Below are positions 17,500-26,853 of a stretch of DNA of 49,897 nucleotides, one piece after another (the first letter of the stretch is position 1; every line of letters starts with the position of its first letter). Origin of the DNA: Prevotella sp. Lineage in GTDB: Bacteria; Bacteroidota; Bacteroidia; Bacteroidales; Bacteroidaceae. The stretch spans positions 1 through 49,897 of the forward strand of contig JAFYJN010000004.1 of assembly GCA_017538105.1 (NCBI GenBank), given 5' to 3'. The notes below the pieces were generated by a model. It had not been told where the DNA came from. It worked only from the letters and a program-made list of their open reading frames with translations, and searched no databases. A program made the translations under genes and the position numbers.

Positions 17500-18483
17500 A
17501 TGAATTTTATCTTAAGTGCAGTACTCGTATTAGGGGCCATCGCTTTTGTGGCGGCGGTCATCCTCTACGTCTGCTCCAAAAAATTCGCAGTCAAAGAAGA
17601 CCCTCGTCTCGCCCTAGTTAACGAGGCACTACCGGGTGCTAACTGCGGAGGCTGTGGTTTCCCTGGATGTTCGGGTATGGCCGATGCTCTGATAAAGGCT
17701 GCCGACAAAGGGTCGCTTGAAGGACTGAACTGTCCTGTTGGCGGTGCCGATGTGATGGCAAAGGTAGCCGACTTGCTGGGAATGGCCATCGCCAATGCCG
17801 TACCCAAGGTGGCGGTGGTCAGGTGCAACGGCACGTGTGAACTGCGTCCGCGCATAGTCCATTACGATGGTTTGCTCACCTGCACGGCCATGAACGCCAC
17901 GGGAGCGGGCGAGACAGGTTGCGGATGGGGATGTCTAGGATGTGGTGATTGCGTCAACGCCTGTCAGTTTGATGCCATTCGCATCAACAACGAAACTGGA
18001 CTCCCTGAAGTAGACGAAGAGAAGTGCACGTCATGTGGTGCATGCGTGAAGGCTTGCCCACGACATATCATCGAACTGCGTAAGAAAGGACCGAAGAACC
18101 GTCGCGTCTATGTGCGTTGCGTCAACAAGGATAAAGGGGCTGTGGCCATGCGCAACTGTAAGGCGGCATGTATCGGCTGTGGGAAATGCGCTAAGGAATG
18201 TAAGTTTGAGGCCATCACAGTTGAAAACAACGTGTCATACATCAACCCCGACAAGTGCCGTCTTTGTCGTAAATGCGAGGCTGTATGTCCGACAAATGCC
18301 ATCGTGGCGGTAAACTTCCCGCCGAAGAAAGAGAAGGTTGAAGTTCCTAAGGTCGGTACAGAAGATACCGACCAAAAAGAACAGGTCGCAAAGGTTGAAC
18401 CTGTGGTGGAAAAGAAACCGACAACCAAGGTGGGGTCTGATGAAGCGAAAGAACAAAAAGCAAAAAAGGAGGACAAGGTATGA
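17500..18483 (+). CDS. rnfB: RNF complex subunit RnfB (multi-cluster ferredoxin subunit)
   Basis: 327 residues. An N-terminal membrane anchor (residues 1-25) is followed by the RnfB-specific cluster motif NCGGCGFPGCSG (Cys 49, 52, 57) with a further Cys at 78. Then come four CxxCxxC-type ferredoxin motifs (CLGCGDCVNAC, CTSCGACVKAC, CIGCGKCAKEC, CRLCRKCEAVC). It receives electrons from reduced ferredoxin at the membrane surface. A 50-residue Lys/Glu-rich tail follows the last cluster; such tails are variable. The stop overlaps the rnfC start by four bases. Confidence 0.95.
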   Translation: MNFILSAVLVLGAIAFVAAVILYVCSKKFAVKEDPRLALVNEALPGANCGGCGFPGCSGMADALIKAADKGSLEGLNCPVGGADVMAKVADLLGMAIANAVPKVAVVRCNGTCELRPRIVHYDGLLTCTAMNATGAGETGCGWGCLGCGDCVNACQFDAIRINNETGLPEVDEEKCTSCGACVKACPRHIIELRKKGPKNRRVYVRCVNKDKGAVAMRNCKAACIGCGKCAKECKFEAITVENNVSYINPDKCRLCRKCEAVCPTNAIVAVNFPPKKEKVEVPKVGTEDTDQKEQVAKVEPVVEKKPTTKVGSDEAKEQKAKKEDKV

Positions 18484-19832
18484 AACTGAGAACATTTAGT
18501 ATTGGTGGCGTACATCCAGATGAGAATAAACTGACAGCGGAGGTGAAAACACAAGTGGCTCCTCTGCCTAAACAGGCTGTGTTCCCCCTTGCCCAACATA
18601 TCGGAGCTCCGGCGAAACCCGTTGTCGCCAAGGGTGACAAGGTGAAGGTGGGTACCCTTTTAGCAGAGGCAGGGGGCTTCGTATCCGCCCCCATCTTCTC
18701 GTCTGTTTCAGGGACGGTGCTCAAAATTGACAATGTCATCGATGCCACAGGATACCTAAAACCTTCTATCATCATCAAGGTGGAGGGCGACGAATGGGAA
18801 GAGAACATCGATAGAAGCGATGAGCTGGAAACACTTGACAAACACTCGGAACTGACTCCAGAGGAGATTGTCAACAAAGTGAAAAACGCAGGTATCACAG
18901 GCATGGGCGGGGCGGGATTTCCCACTTTCATCAAACTGACACCACCCCCAACAGCAAAAGCAGAATGTGTTATCATCAATGCCGTGGAATGTGAACCGTA
19001 CATCACAGCCGACTATCGCTTGATGATGGAGCATGCAGACGAGATTTTGGTGGGACTTGACTTGCTAATGAAGGCGGCCAAAGTGGAGAAAGGGTACATC
19101 GGTATTGAAGACAATAAACCGGAAGCTATTGAGCTATTTATCAAGAAGACAAGTGGACGTAACGATGTGGAAATCGTACCGTTGGAAAAGAAATATCCAC
19201 AAGGTGGTGAAAAACAGTTGGTCGATGCGGTTATCCAACGACAAGTGCCAGCTCCACCAGCCATTCCTGTAAACGTAGGTGCCATTGTGCAAAATGTGGG
19301 AACGGCTTTCGCGGTCTACGAGGCGGTGATGAAGAACAAGCCGCTGTTTGAAAGATATACCACTGTAACGGGTAAGGAACTGAAAAGCCCGGGCAACTTT
19401 CTTGTCCGCATGGGTACGCCGATACGTGACCTTATTGAACTCTGCGGGGGAATGCCTGAAGGCGACAATAAAATGTTGGCGGGTGGTCCAATGATGGGTA
19501 AAGCACTTACGTCAACTGATGTGCCAATATGCAAGGGCACCAACAGTGTCACCATCCTTTCAGGCGATGAAGCCCTGCGTAAGCCAGCACAGCCATGTAT
19601 ACGCTGCGCCAAATGCGTTGGGGCTTGTCCTATGGGACTGGAACCGTATCTCCTGGCGCAGGCATCTTCATTGCACCTGTGGGAAAAAGTGGAAAACGAA
19701 GACATTACTTCGTGCATTGAGTGTGGCTCATGTCAATTTACATGTCCCGCACATCGGCCGTTGCTCGACAATATCCGTTTGGGCAAATCAACGGTAATGG
19801 GTATCATCCGTGCTCGGAACGTTAAAAAATAA
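18480..19832 (+). CDS. rnfC: RNF complex subunit RnfC (NADH-binding)
   Basis: 450 residues, normal for RnfC. It has the glycine-rich NAD-binding and FMN-binding region (GITGMGGAGFPTFIKL), VNAVEC-like IINAVECEPYITAD, and two 4Fe-4S motifs near the C-terminus (CIRCAKCVGACP and CIECGSCQFTCP). RnfC is the peripheral subunit that exchanges electrons with NAD. The gene starts on the last codon of rnfB, so the two are translated together. Confidence 0.96.
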   Translation: MKLRTFSIGGVHPDENKLTAEVKTQVAPLPKQAVFPLAQHIGAPAKPVVAKGDKVKVGTLLAEAGGFVSAPIFSSVSGTVLKIDNVIDATGYLKPSIIIKVEGDEWEENIDRSDELETLDKHSELTPEEIVNKVKNAGITGMGGAGFPTFIKLTPPPTAKAECVIINAVECEPYITADYRLMMEHADEILVGLDLLMKAAKVEKGYIGIEDNKPEAIELFIKKTSGRNDVEIVPLEKKYPQGGEKQLVDAVIQRQVPAPPAIPVNVGAIVQNVGTAFAVYEAVMKNKPLFERYTTVTGKELKSPGNFLVRMGTPIRDLIELCGGMPEGDNKMLAGGPMMGKALTSTDVPICKGTNSVTILSGDEALRKPAQPCIRCAKCVGACPMGLEPYLLAQASSLHLWEKVENEDITSCIECGSCQFTCPAHRPLLDNIRLGKSTVMGIIRARNVKK

Positions 19833-19861
19833 CAATTCCTCATCATCATAATCAAGGGACA

Positions 19862-20860
19862 ATGACTAAATTTGTAGTATCTTTATCACCACACGCCCAT
19901 GGAACGGATTCAGTGGAGAGAAATATGTATGGGGTGATTATAGCTCTCATACCTGCTCTTATCGTTTCGTTCATCTATTTTGGACTGGGTTCGGCTCTCG
20001 TCTGTGCGGTAAGTGTGGCGGCTTGTGTCTTCTTCGAGTGGGCCATATCTAAATATTTGCTTCACAGACAACCGTCTATTACTGATGGCTCTGCCATCAT
20101 TACGGGTTTGCTCCTCGGTTTCAACTTACCTTCCAACCTACCTATATGGATTATCGTCATCGGTGCGTTGGTAGCTATCGGCATTGGAAAAATGTCGTTC
20201 GGAGGACTGGGAAACAATCCTTTTAATCCGGCACTCGTTGGACGTTGCTTCTTATTGGTGTCGTTCCCAGCACAGATGACCTCTTGGCCTGTGGTGGGAC
20301 AGCTGACAGCATATACCGATGCGACAACAGGCGCCACACCGCTGAGTATCATGAAAGAAGCCATCAAGACAGGTAATGCCGATGTGCTTAACCAACTGCC
20401 GGATGCCATCACTATGCTCCTGGGAAATCCTGCCAATGGCATGGGTGCGGGCACTATCGGGGAGGTGTGCGCTCTCGCTCTGCTTATTGGATTGGTGTAT
20501 ATGCTTGTTCGGAAAATTATCACATGGCATATCCCGGTGAGCATCATTGGTACGGTGTTTGTCATCAGTGGACTGATGCACTTGGCTAACCCAGCCTACG
20601 CCAACCCTGTGGCAGTAATTCTGAGCGGTGGACTAATGCTGGGTGCGATCTTCATGGCTACAGACTATGTGACATCACCCATGACCCCGAAGGGACAACT
20701 CATCTACGGCGTTTGTATCGGCATCCTTACCATCGTCATACGTAACTGGGGAGCCTATCCAGAAGGTATGTCGTTCGCCATTCTCATCATGAATGCGTTC
20801 ACGCCACTTATCAATAATTATGTAAAGCCTAAACGATTTGGGGAGGTTGTGGAAAAATGA
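19862..20860 (+). CDS. rnfD: RNF complex subunit RnfD (membrane flavoprotein)
   Basis: 332 residues, with eight to nine hydrophobic segments. The motif TDATTGATPLSIM carries the Thr used for covalent FMN attachment in RnfD/NqrB, and the HANVxxxx-type loop DGSAIITGLLLGFNLP is typical. It is the integral subunit thought to move ions as electrons pass. The stop overlaps the rnfG start by four bases. Confidence 0.95.
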   Translation: MTKFVVSLSPHAHGTDSVERNMYGVIIALIPALIVSFIYFGLGSALVCAVSVAACVFFEWAISKYLLHRQPSITDGSAIITGLLLGFNLPSNLPIWIIVIGALVAIGIGKMSFGGLGNNPFNPALVGRCFLLVSFPAQMTSWPVVGQLTAYTDATTGATPLSIMKEAIKTGNADVLNQLPDAITMLLGNPANGMGAGTIGEVCALALLIGLVYMLVRKIITWHIPVSIIGTVFVISGLMHLANPAYANPVAVILSGGLMLGAIFMATDYVTSPMTPKGQLIYGVCIGILTIVIRNWGAYPEGMSFAILIMNAFTPLINNYVKPKRFGEVVEK

Positions 20861-21492
20861 AAAAACTGGAATCATCATTGACCAATATGGTGCTGGTGTT
20901 GGTGGCATCGGCGCTCGTCATGGGTGGAGTGCTAGCTCTGGTCAATCATATCACGGAAGGACCCATCAACGAACAGAAGGAAAAGTCGCTGGCTGACGGC
21001 ATCCAAGCAGTCATGGGAGGTGGCCAACTGACTGTCACCGCCAACGATACCATTGTCAAGGACGTGGATAAGGATGGTAAAGATGATATTTTTATCGTTC
21101 ATCGTGCCAGCGATGCGAAAGGTCAACAACTGGGTGCAGCTGTTGAGAGTACGACGCAAGGCTTTGGTGGCGACTTGAAAATTCTCACGGGATTCGACCC
21201 GGAAGGTAATATCCTGGGGTATGCCGTTTTAGAGACAACCGAAACACCTGGGCTTGGCGCCAAGGCTGACCAATGGTTTCAAGCCGATGGCAAAGGGTCT
21301 ATCATAGGTAAGAACCCGTCAGAAGATAAACTGGCTGTGACCAAAGGAGGAGAAGGCGAAATCGATGCCATTACTGCTTCGACCATCACATCAAGGGCAT
21401 TCCTCAAAGCGGTAAATCAAGCATACAGTGCACTCTCAGAAAAGGATACGGATGCCCAAACAGGGGCTACGCAGAAAGCGGTTAAACAATAA
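20857..21492 (+). CDS. rnfG: RNF complex subunit RnfG (periplasmic flavoprotein)
   Basis: 211 residues. One N-terminal membrane helix (NMVLVLVASALVMGGVLALV), then a periplasmic FMN-binding domain. The flavinylation region is DAITASTITSRAFLKAV; in RnfG/NqrC the Thr of a S(T)GAT/S-T motif binds FMN covalently, here within TASTITS. GILGYAVLETTETPGLGAK-like residues (GYAVLETTETPGLGAK) are the other conserved part. It is translated from the end of rnfD. Confidence 0.93.
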   Translation: MKKLESSLTNMVLVLVASALVMGGVLALVNHITEGPINEQKEKSLADGIQAVMGGGQLTVTANDTIVKDVDKDGKDDIFIVHRASDAKGQQLGAAVESTTQGFGGDLKILTGFDPEGNILGYAVLETTETPGLGAKADQWFQADGKGSIIGKNPSEDKLAVTKGGEGEIDAITASTITSRAFLKAVNQAYSALSEKDTDAQTGATQKAVKQ

Positions 21493-21497
21493 CCAAT

Positions 21498-21503
21498 GGA
21501 GGA
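21498..21503 (+). promoter_or_regulatory. Shine-Dalgarno sequence for rnfE
   Basis: GGAGGA lies seven bases before the ATG at 21511. It shows that the ATG at 21496, whose own codons make part of this GGAGGA, is not the likely start. Strong Shine-Dalgarno sites are uncommon in Bacteroidota. Confidence 0.65.
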
Positions 21504-21510
21504 TTTTTAT

Positions 21511-22095
21511 ATGAACAATATTAAAATAATGACCAATGGTCTCATCAAGGAGAATCCTACATTCGTACTACTCCTTGGCATGTGTCCCACGTTGGCTACC
21601 ACCACGTCGGCCATCAACGGATTGGCAATGGGACTGGCGACTATGGCTGTGCTCATTTGCACCAATTTTGTCATCTCTTGCATCAAAAATATCACTCCCG
21701 ACAAGGTGCGAATACCGGTATTCGTGGTTGTCATTGCATCGTTCGTAACGGTATTGCAATTGGTCATCAAGGCGTTCTTGCCAGCTATCGATCAAGCACT
21801 GGGACTATTCATACCGCTTATTGTTGTCAACTGTGTCATCCTGGGGCGGGCTGAGGCTTTTGCATGTAAGAACACTCCTGTTGCGAGCATATTCGATGGT
21901 ATTGGCATCGGTTTGGGTTTCACCTTTGCGCTGACATTGCTGGGTATCGTGCGCGAACTGCTTGGCTCAGGGTCTATCTTCGGCATTGGTCTGCTGCCTG
22001 AAACAACAAACATATTGCTCTTTGTGCTCCCTCCGGGTGCATTTATCTCTTTGGGATATCTTATTGCTATTGTCAACAAACTCAAGAAGTCGTAA
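21511..22095 (+). CDS. rnfE: RNF complex subunit RnfE (membrane subunit)
   Basis: 194 residues from the start MNNIKIMTNGLIKENPTFVLLLGMCPTLATT, the usual RnfE N-terminus. Six membrane helices are expected; the conserved NCVILGRAEAFA segment is present. RnfA and RnfE are related inverted-topology subunits that form the membrane core and share a 2Fe-2S cluster in RNF/NQR structures. Upstream in-frame ATG at 21496 would add five residues. It is followed directly by rnfA (two-base gap). Confidence 0.93.
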   Translation: MNNIKIMTNGLIKENPTFVLLLGMCPTLATTTSAINGLAMGLATMAVLICTNFVISCIKNITPDKVRIPVFVVVIASFVTVLQLVIKAFLPAIDQALGLFIPLIVVNCVILGRAEAFACKNTPVASIFDGIGIGLGFTFALTLLGIVRELLGSGSIFGIGLLPETTNILLFVLPPGAFISLGYLIAIVNKLKKS

Positions 22096-22097
22096 CC

Positions 22098-22700
22098 ATG
22101 GAATATATATTGATTTTCATTTCGGCGATTTTCGTCAATAATATCGTTCTGTCACAGTTCCTGGGTATTTGCCCGTTTTTGGGAGTGTCGCAGAAAATCA
22201 ACACGTCATTGGGAATGGGAGGAGCAGTGGCATTCGTCCTTACTTTGGCCACCATCGTAACATTCCTGGTTCAGAAATATATTCTCGACCCATTCGGCCT
22301 TCAGTATTTGCAGACACTGGCGTTTATCCTTGTCATCGCTTCATTGGTGCAGATGGTAGAGATCGTGCTGAAAAAAGTATCACCTGCTCTCTATCAGGCT
22401 TTAGGCATCTTTTTGCCACTCATAACAACCAACTGCGCTGTTCTAGGTGTAGCCATACTTGTCATTCAAAAGGATTACAACTTGCTTGAGGCTGTTGTAT
22501 ATGCTTTCTCAACAGCGATTGGTTTCGCGTTGGCTCTTACAGTGTTCGCTGGTATTCGAGAGCAATTGTCGATGGTGAAGATTCCAAAGGGTATGAAGGG
22601 AATGGCCATCGTTCTTGTTACGGCGGGACTGCTCAGCCTGGCTTTTATGGGCTTCTCTGGCGTAGATGGCGGATTGAAGACTTTCTTTGGATTGGACTGA
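22098..22700 (+). CDS. rnfA: RNF complex subunit RnfA (membrane subunit)
   Basis: 200 residues, six expected membrane helices. Hallmarks: NNIVLSQFLGICPFLGVSQK and the TTNCAVLGVAIL segment with the Cys matching RnfE NCVILG. It is the last gene of the rnf operon in the order BCDGEA, the order found in most bacteria with RNF. Together the six subunits couple ferredoxin:NAD electron transfer to Na+ or H+ transport; the ion cannot be read here. galE follows after 80 bases and may be read from the same transcript. Confidence 0.95.
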   Translation: MEYILIFISAIFVNNIVLSQFLGICPFLGVSQKINTSLGMGGAVAFVLTLATIVTFLVQKYILDPFGLQYLQTLAFILVIASLVQMVEIVLKKVSPALYQALGIFLPLITTNCAVLGVAILVIQKDYNLLEAVVYAFSTAIGFALALTVFAGIREQLSMVKIPKGMKGMAIVLVTAGLLSLAFMGFSGVDGGLKTFFGLD

Positions 22701-22780
22701 GAGCCCCTCTTCATTTAATTCAAATAGACGATAAAACAATTTAAAATCTAAATAACGTATTATAATTCCCAAAATTCAAA

Positions 22781-23821
22781 ATGAAAAAGACCATTTTAGT
22801 GACGGGCGGTACGGGATTCATCGGTTCCCATACTACGGTTGAACTTCAACAGGCGGGCTATGATGTTGTCATCGTCGACAATCTCTCCAATTCAAAGGTT
22901 GAGGTGGTTGATGGCATAGAACGGATAACGAGCATACGACCTGCTTTTGAAAAGGTGGAGTGTTGCGATTGTCAAGCATTGGAAGCGGTGTTTCGTAAAT
23001 ATCCTAACATTGAGGGCATCATCCATTTCGCGGCTTCCAAGGCTGTTGGTGAAAGCGTGGAGAAACCGTTGATGTATTACCGAAATAATATCAATTCGCT
23101 CATCAACCTGTTGGAACTGATGCCGAAATACGATGTTAAAGGAATCATCTTCTCGTCGTCATGTACTGTCTATGGACAACCGACACCGGAAAACCTACCA
23201 GTAACGGAACAGGCTCCTATTCAGAAGGCGTTGAGTCCTTACGGTAATACCAAGCAAATCAACGAGGAAATCATACAGGATTATATTCATAGTGGAGCTC
23301 CCATTAAATCGATCATCCTCCGTTATTTCAACCCCATCGGCGCCCACCCGTCGGCTCTTATTGGCGAACTACCCATTGGCGTGCCAATGAACCTCATTCC
23401 GTTCGTCACGCAAACGGCAATAGGTGTAAGAGAACAACTCAAAGTATTCGGCAACGATTATGACACACCCGATGGCACGTGCATACGCGACTATATTTAT
23501 GTGGTTGACTTGGCCAAGGCTCATGTCAAAGCCATGGAAAGAGTACTCGAAAATCCCGAATCTGATTCGGTAGAAGTGTTCAATATAGGAACGGGTAATG
23601 GAGTGAGTACTCTAGAAGTTGTAGAAGGTTTTGAAAAAGCCACGGGCGTTAAATTGAATTGGACCTTTGCACCGCGCCGTGAAGGCGATATTGAAAAGGT
23701 GTGGGGCAATGTGGAGAAGGCTAACAAAGTACTCGGGTGGAAGGCGGACACTCCTCTTGACGAGGTGCTCTCCACAGCTTGGAAATGGCAGAAAAAACTG
23801 CGAGAAGACGGCATCATGTGA
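22781..23821 (+). CDS. galE: UDP-glucose 4-epimerase
   Basis: 346 residues, normal length. The short-chain dehydrogenase fold is shown by the NAD loop GGTGFIGSHT, the SSSCTVYG segment with catalytic Ser and the YGNTK catalytic Tyr-Lys pair, followed by RYFNPIGAHPS. It interconverts UDP-glucose and UDP-galactose using tightly bound NAD, in galactose use and surface polysaccharide supply. Its start is 80 bases after rnfA with no terminator or consensus promoter I can see between them. A strong hairpin terminator follows the stop. Confidence 0.95.
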   Translation: MKKTILVTGGTGFIGSHTTVELQQAGYDVVIVDNLSNSKVEVVDGIERITSIRPAFEKVECCDCQALEAVFRKYPNIEGIIHFAASKAVGESVEKPLMYYRNNINSLINLLELMPKYDVKGIIFSSSCTVYGQPTPENLPVTEQAPIQKALSPYGNTKQINEEIIQDYIHSGAPIKSIILRYFNPIGAHPSALIGELPIGVPMNLIPFVTQTAIGVREQLKVFGNDYDTPDGTCIRDYIYVVDLAKAHVKAMERVLENPESDSVEVFNIGTGNGVSTLEVVEGFEKATGVKLNWTFAPRREGDIEKVWGNVEKANKVLGWKADTPLDEVLSTAWKWQKKLREDGIM

Positions 23822-23848
23822 TGCTTATCGCACATGATTGCAATACAC

Positions 23849-23884
23849 ATAGGACGGCTTGCCAGATAGCAAGCCGTCCTATGT
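23849..23884. terminator. hairpin terminator between galE and the convergent addB-like gene
   Basis: A perfect 15-bp stem (CATAGGACGGCTTGC and its complement) with a 6-base loop, followed by TTCTTATATTTA. It lies between converging genes and can serve both strands. Confidence 0.8.
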
Positions 23885-23939
23885 TCTTATATTTATAGTT
23901 AACTATTATCCACTTCTCGGAAGGGTGAATGGGTAGGTT

Positions 23940-26849
23940 TCAATAGCACATTTTGCGGTATGGACAATCCTTACATCGTTTCTCATCGGAGGTTTTGTTG
24001 AAAGCGATATCAGGATTGAATATCTCTTCCAACACTTTTTTGAGATGGGTCATATAGCAATCACGCAATTCTTCTACATCTTTGATGTCCTGATGTCCTA
24101 ATTGTAGTATTGGGTTATAATCTTCACTATTGGTCTTCTGGATGAAAAGAAGGGCTGGACGAACATTGAAATGATGGGGATTTTTGAACGAACGGCTTAC
24201 GATGAGCGAGTAGAGCAACGTCTGCAAATAATAGTCGCTGTGGTTGGGAATGTTAGCTGGATCGAAAATGGCATCCACATCAGGAAGACTCTTCTGCACT
24301 TTACTACCTGTCTTATAGTCTAACACACGGATGAAACGACCAGTGTCGTCGGACACCTCATCCAAACGGTCAATCACACCACCGTATTTCAAACGATGTG
24401 CCTGTGGCATACCGGCAAATAACGTCAATTCATCATATATTGGTTCTTCCAAATTCAAAATAGTGAAAGGTGCCATTTTCTTGTCTGTCTTCATCAATTG
24501 CTCAATATACTTGATGATTACAGAACGGTTCAGCAGTTGTAAACCATTGTATTCAGGAGTCTTAGCCGTGGGTGACTTCATATTGAAATACACTACACTG
24601 AAGGCGTGGTCAACGCTACGCTCAATTATCTCGGGATGGTTTAGTACATATTCTACGTCGCTTTTGGTGATATGGTTGCCATGAGGCATCTGATTGTAGA
24701 TATGTTCGGCTGCTTTGTGAAATATGGAGCCAAACATCATATTGTCGATATCTTCGTCATACGATTCGGGCTCTTTTAGTCCGCCGATGTATTTATAGTA
24801 GAATGAGAGCGGACAGCGTATGTAACAGTTGATGGCCGTGGGTGATAATTCGTGGTAACGTTCCATGTTGAAACGATTTCTTAGTCTGTTCATTACGGCA
24901 CCGTCTTTGATGATGCTCTCAGGACGGAATGTCAACGGACGGATTTCTGTTGACAGGCAGCGACGAGAGATGGAATGATGTCTATCTACAAGCAGCTGGA
25001 GCATAAAACGGCTCATCTCGCCGCTATGACGATTGTCGGGAACATTACAATACACTAGTGTAGCATCATCGGTGCGCTGAAGCATCCTAAAAAAATAATA
25101 GGCGTAGATGCTCGATTGGTGGTCTGGAGTCGTCAACCCATAGGCCTGACGTATTGCGTATGGGATGAATGATGAAGAACTGCTTACCTTGGGCATGTTT
25201 TTCTCGTTGCACGAGAGGATGAGCAGGTGCTTGAAATCAAGGTTGCGTGTTTCCAATACACCCATAACCTGCACTCCGACGGCAGGCTCTCCGTGGAAAG
25301 GAACACTGGTGGCATCAACAATCTGGATAATGAGACGTTGCAGGGTTACGAGATCCGTATTCAGGTCGCCGCTGTCCATCAAGGCCGATAGACGAGTCAG
25401 AATGGTATACATGCGATACACGGTTTCTTTCGAGAAAGGTTCGGAATCCGATGTTGTTGATTCGTTGAAAAACTTACCCAATGATTGGACAACAGCAATC
25501 AAATAGGATAACATCTGGCGACTTGACGAATGTGTCGTTCCTTCTGCATTTGTGTCAATATCCATAAACAATAGGGCAAGCCTCTCGTCAACTTGCAATT
25601 CTTGGCGTTGCGGAAAATAACGCCGGTTGCTTTGCAACTCTTGCAAGAGTTGGGGCGCCTGTTCGGAAATACATGAGGCCAAAGGATGGAGCAGTACGCT
25701 TTTGATGTAAGTAAGCCTGTATTTGTTGGTGTTTCGTGGATGACCGATAGTTTGTAACTGTATCAGTCGCATGATGAATGAATAGATGGGTGATTGACGT
25801 AAGGGTAGGCCGGAGGTAATGTTGATAGAGCCTACTGTTGAGGGCACGCTGTGTATTACTGATGGCAGCAACGATTCATCGCATAACACGATGGCGGTAT
25901 CAGGATGAACCGATGGCGCAGGGATACTCTCCAACCAACTTTCCACATAACGGGCTTGGATGTCCTGTGACGGGGCACTGACATAAGTGATTTTCTTTGG
26001 CTGACTGAAATTATCATATATCGACGCGTCTTCTTCTAACTCATTAGGGAAGAGCGTAAGTTGCTGGGTAATATAATAACCTGGTGTATTCTCGTCGCTG
26101 TTGTTTCGTATGTAGTAGTTGTCGTAATCCCAATAAAAGTGGGCCTTACCCTCGGCTTTCACCATGTTAAACAATTTCTGCTCTGATGCGCTCAACACAT
26201 GGAAACCCACGAAGATGTAATGATTATAGGGTAGGGTGAGTGATGCTGATTCAACTACTTCACGATAAATGGAACCTTCATAACCCAAGCCTTGTGATGC
26301 CATGAGGGCATTGAAGTGGTCATACAATGTTGACAATTGGCTCCACAGACGAAGAAAACGCTCCTTAAGGGAGTCATCGTGAGAATCGGTGAGGCTACTG
26401 AAGAAACGTTTTAACGACTCTCGTTGCATAGGGGTGAGAAACGAAACATCGTCGAATGCGTGGAGGTCTCTTACATTGGCAAAGACTTGATGAGGATTGG
26501 CGAGATTTTTGTCTACGTCGTCAAAATCGGCCAGCAACAACTGTCCCCATGCGTAAAACTGGTCCAAGCTCTCATCCATGCCCGTACACTCCAAAAAACA
26601 CTTGTGCAGGTCGCATACGGATTTGATAGGGTCTGCCACCACTCGTTTCGACTGTGAGCAGAACAGTTCACGAATGGTAGTATATCGAGGACTCCATATG
26701 GGTGCTGACACTTGCCCCATTAACTCGTTGTCCAAAAACAGTGAGGCGCGTTTGTTGGGAAACACCACACATACACGAGACAAGTTATGACCATATTTTT
26801 TCAACAGGTCAGCAGCAACATAACTCAAAAAAGGTCTATTTCTTTCCAT
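23940..26849 (-). CDS. AddB-like nuclease subunit, PD-(D/E)XK superfamily with iron-sulfur Cys motif
   Basis: 969 residues. The N-terminal half resembles an inactivated UvrD-like helicase, as in AddB. The C-terminal half is a RecB-type PD-(D/E)XK nuclease: GGVIDRLDEV, then IRVLDYKTGSK with the catalytic Asp-x-Lys arrangement. Four Cys suited to a 4Fe-4S staple are visible: one in INCYIRCPLSFYY and three in RCKDCPYRKMCY at the very C-terminus, the pattern seen in AddB. Together with the next gene (upstream on this strand) it forms an AddAB-like helicase-nuclease that resects double-strand ends for recombination and also degrades foreign linear DNA. The gap to the partner gene is four bases, so the pair is one operon. 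Sequence divergence from model AddB is large, so a symbol is not given. Confidence 0.85.
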   Translation of the reverse strand: MERNRPFLSYVAADLLKKYGHNLSRVCVVFPNKRASLFLDNELMGQVSAPIWSPRYTTIRELFCSQSKRVVADPIKSVCDLHKCFLECTGMDESLDQFYAWGQLLLADFDDVDKNLANPHQVFANVRDLHAFDDVSFLTPMQRESLKRFFSSLTDSHDDSLKERFLRLWSQLSTLYDHFNALMASQGLGYEGSIYREVVESASLTLPYNHYIFVGFHVLSASEQKLFNMVKAEGKAHFYWDYDNYYIRNNSDENTPGYYITQQLTLFPNELEEDASIYDNFSQPKKITYVSAPSQDIQARYVESWLESIPAPSVHPDTAIVLCDESLLPSVIHSVPSTVGSINITSGLPLRQSPIYSFIMRLIQLQTIGHPRNTNKYRLTYIKSVLLHPLASCISEQAPQLLQELQSNRRYFPQRQELQVDERLALLFMDIDTNAEGTTHSSSRQMLSYLIAVVQSLGKFFNESTTSDSEPFSKETVYRMYTILTRLSALMDSGDLNTDLVTLQRLIIQIVDATSVPFHGEPAVGVQVMGVLETRNLDFKHLLILSCNEKNMPKVSSSSSFIPYAIRQAYGLTTPDHQSSIYAYYFFRMLQRTDDATLVYCNVPDNRHSGEMSRFMLQLLVDRHHSISRRCLSTEIRPLTFRPESIIKDGAVMNRLRNRFNMERYHELSPTAINCYIRCPLSFYYKYIGGLKEPESYDEDIDNMMFGSIFHKAAEHIYNQMPHGNHITKSDVEYVLNHPEIIERSVDHAFSVVYFNMKSPTAKTPEYNGLQLLNRSVIIKYIEQLMKTDKKMAPFTILNLEEPIYDELTLFAGMPQAHRLKYGGVIDRLDEVSDDTGRFIRVLDYKTGSKVQKSLPDVDAIFDPANIPNHSDYYLQTLLYSLIVSRSFKNPHHFNVRPALLFIQKTNSEDYNPILQLGHQDIKDVEELRDCYMTHLKKVLEEIFNPDIAFNKTSDEKRCKDCPYRKMCY

Positions 26850-26853
26850 TTAC

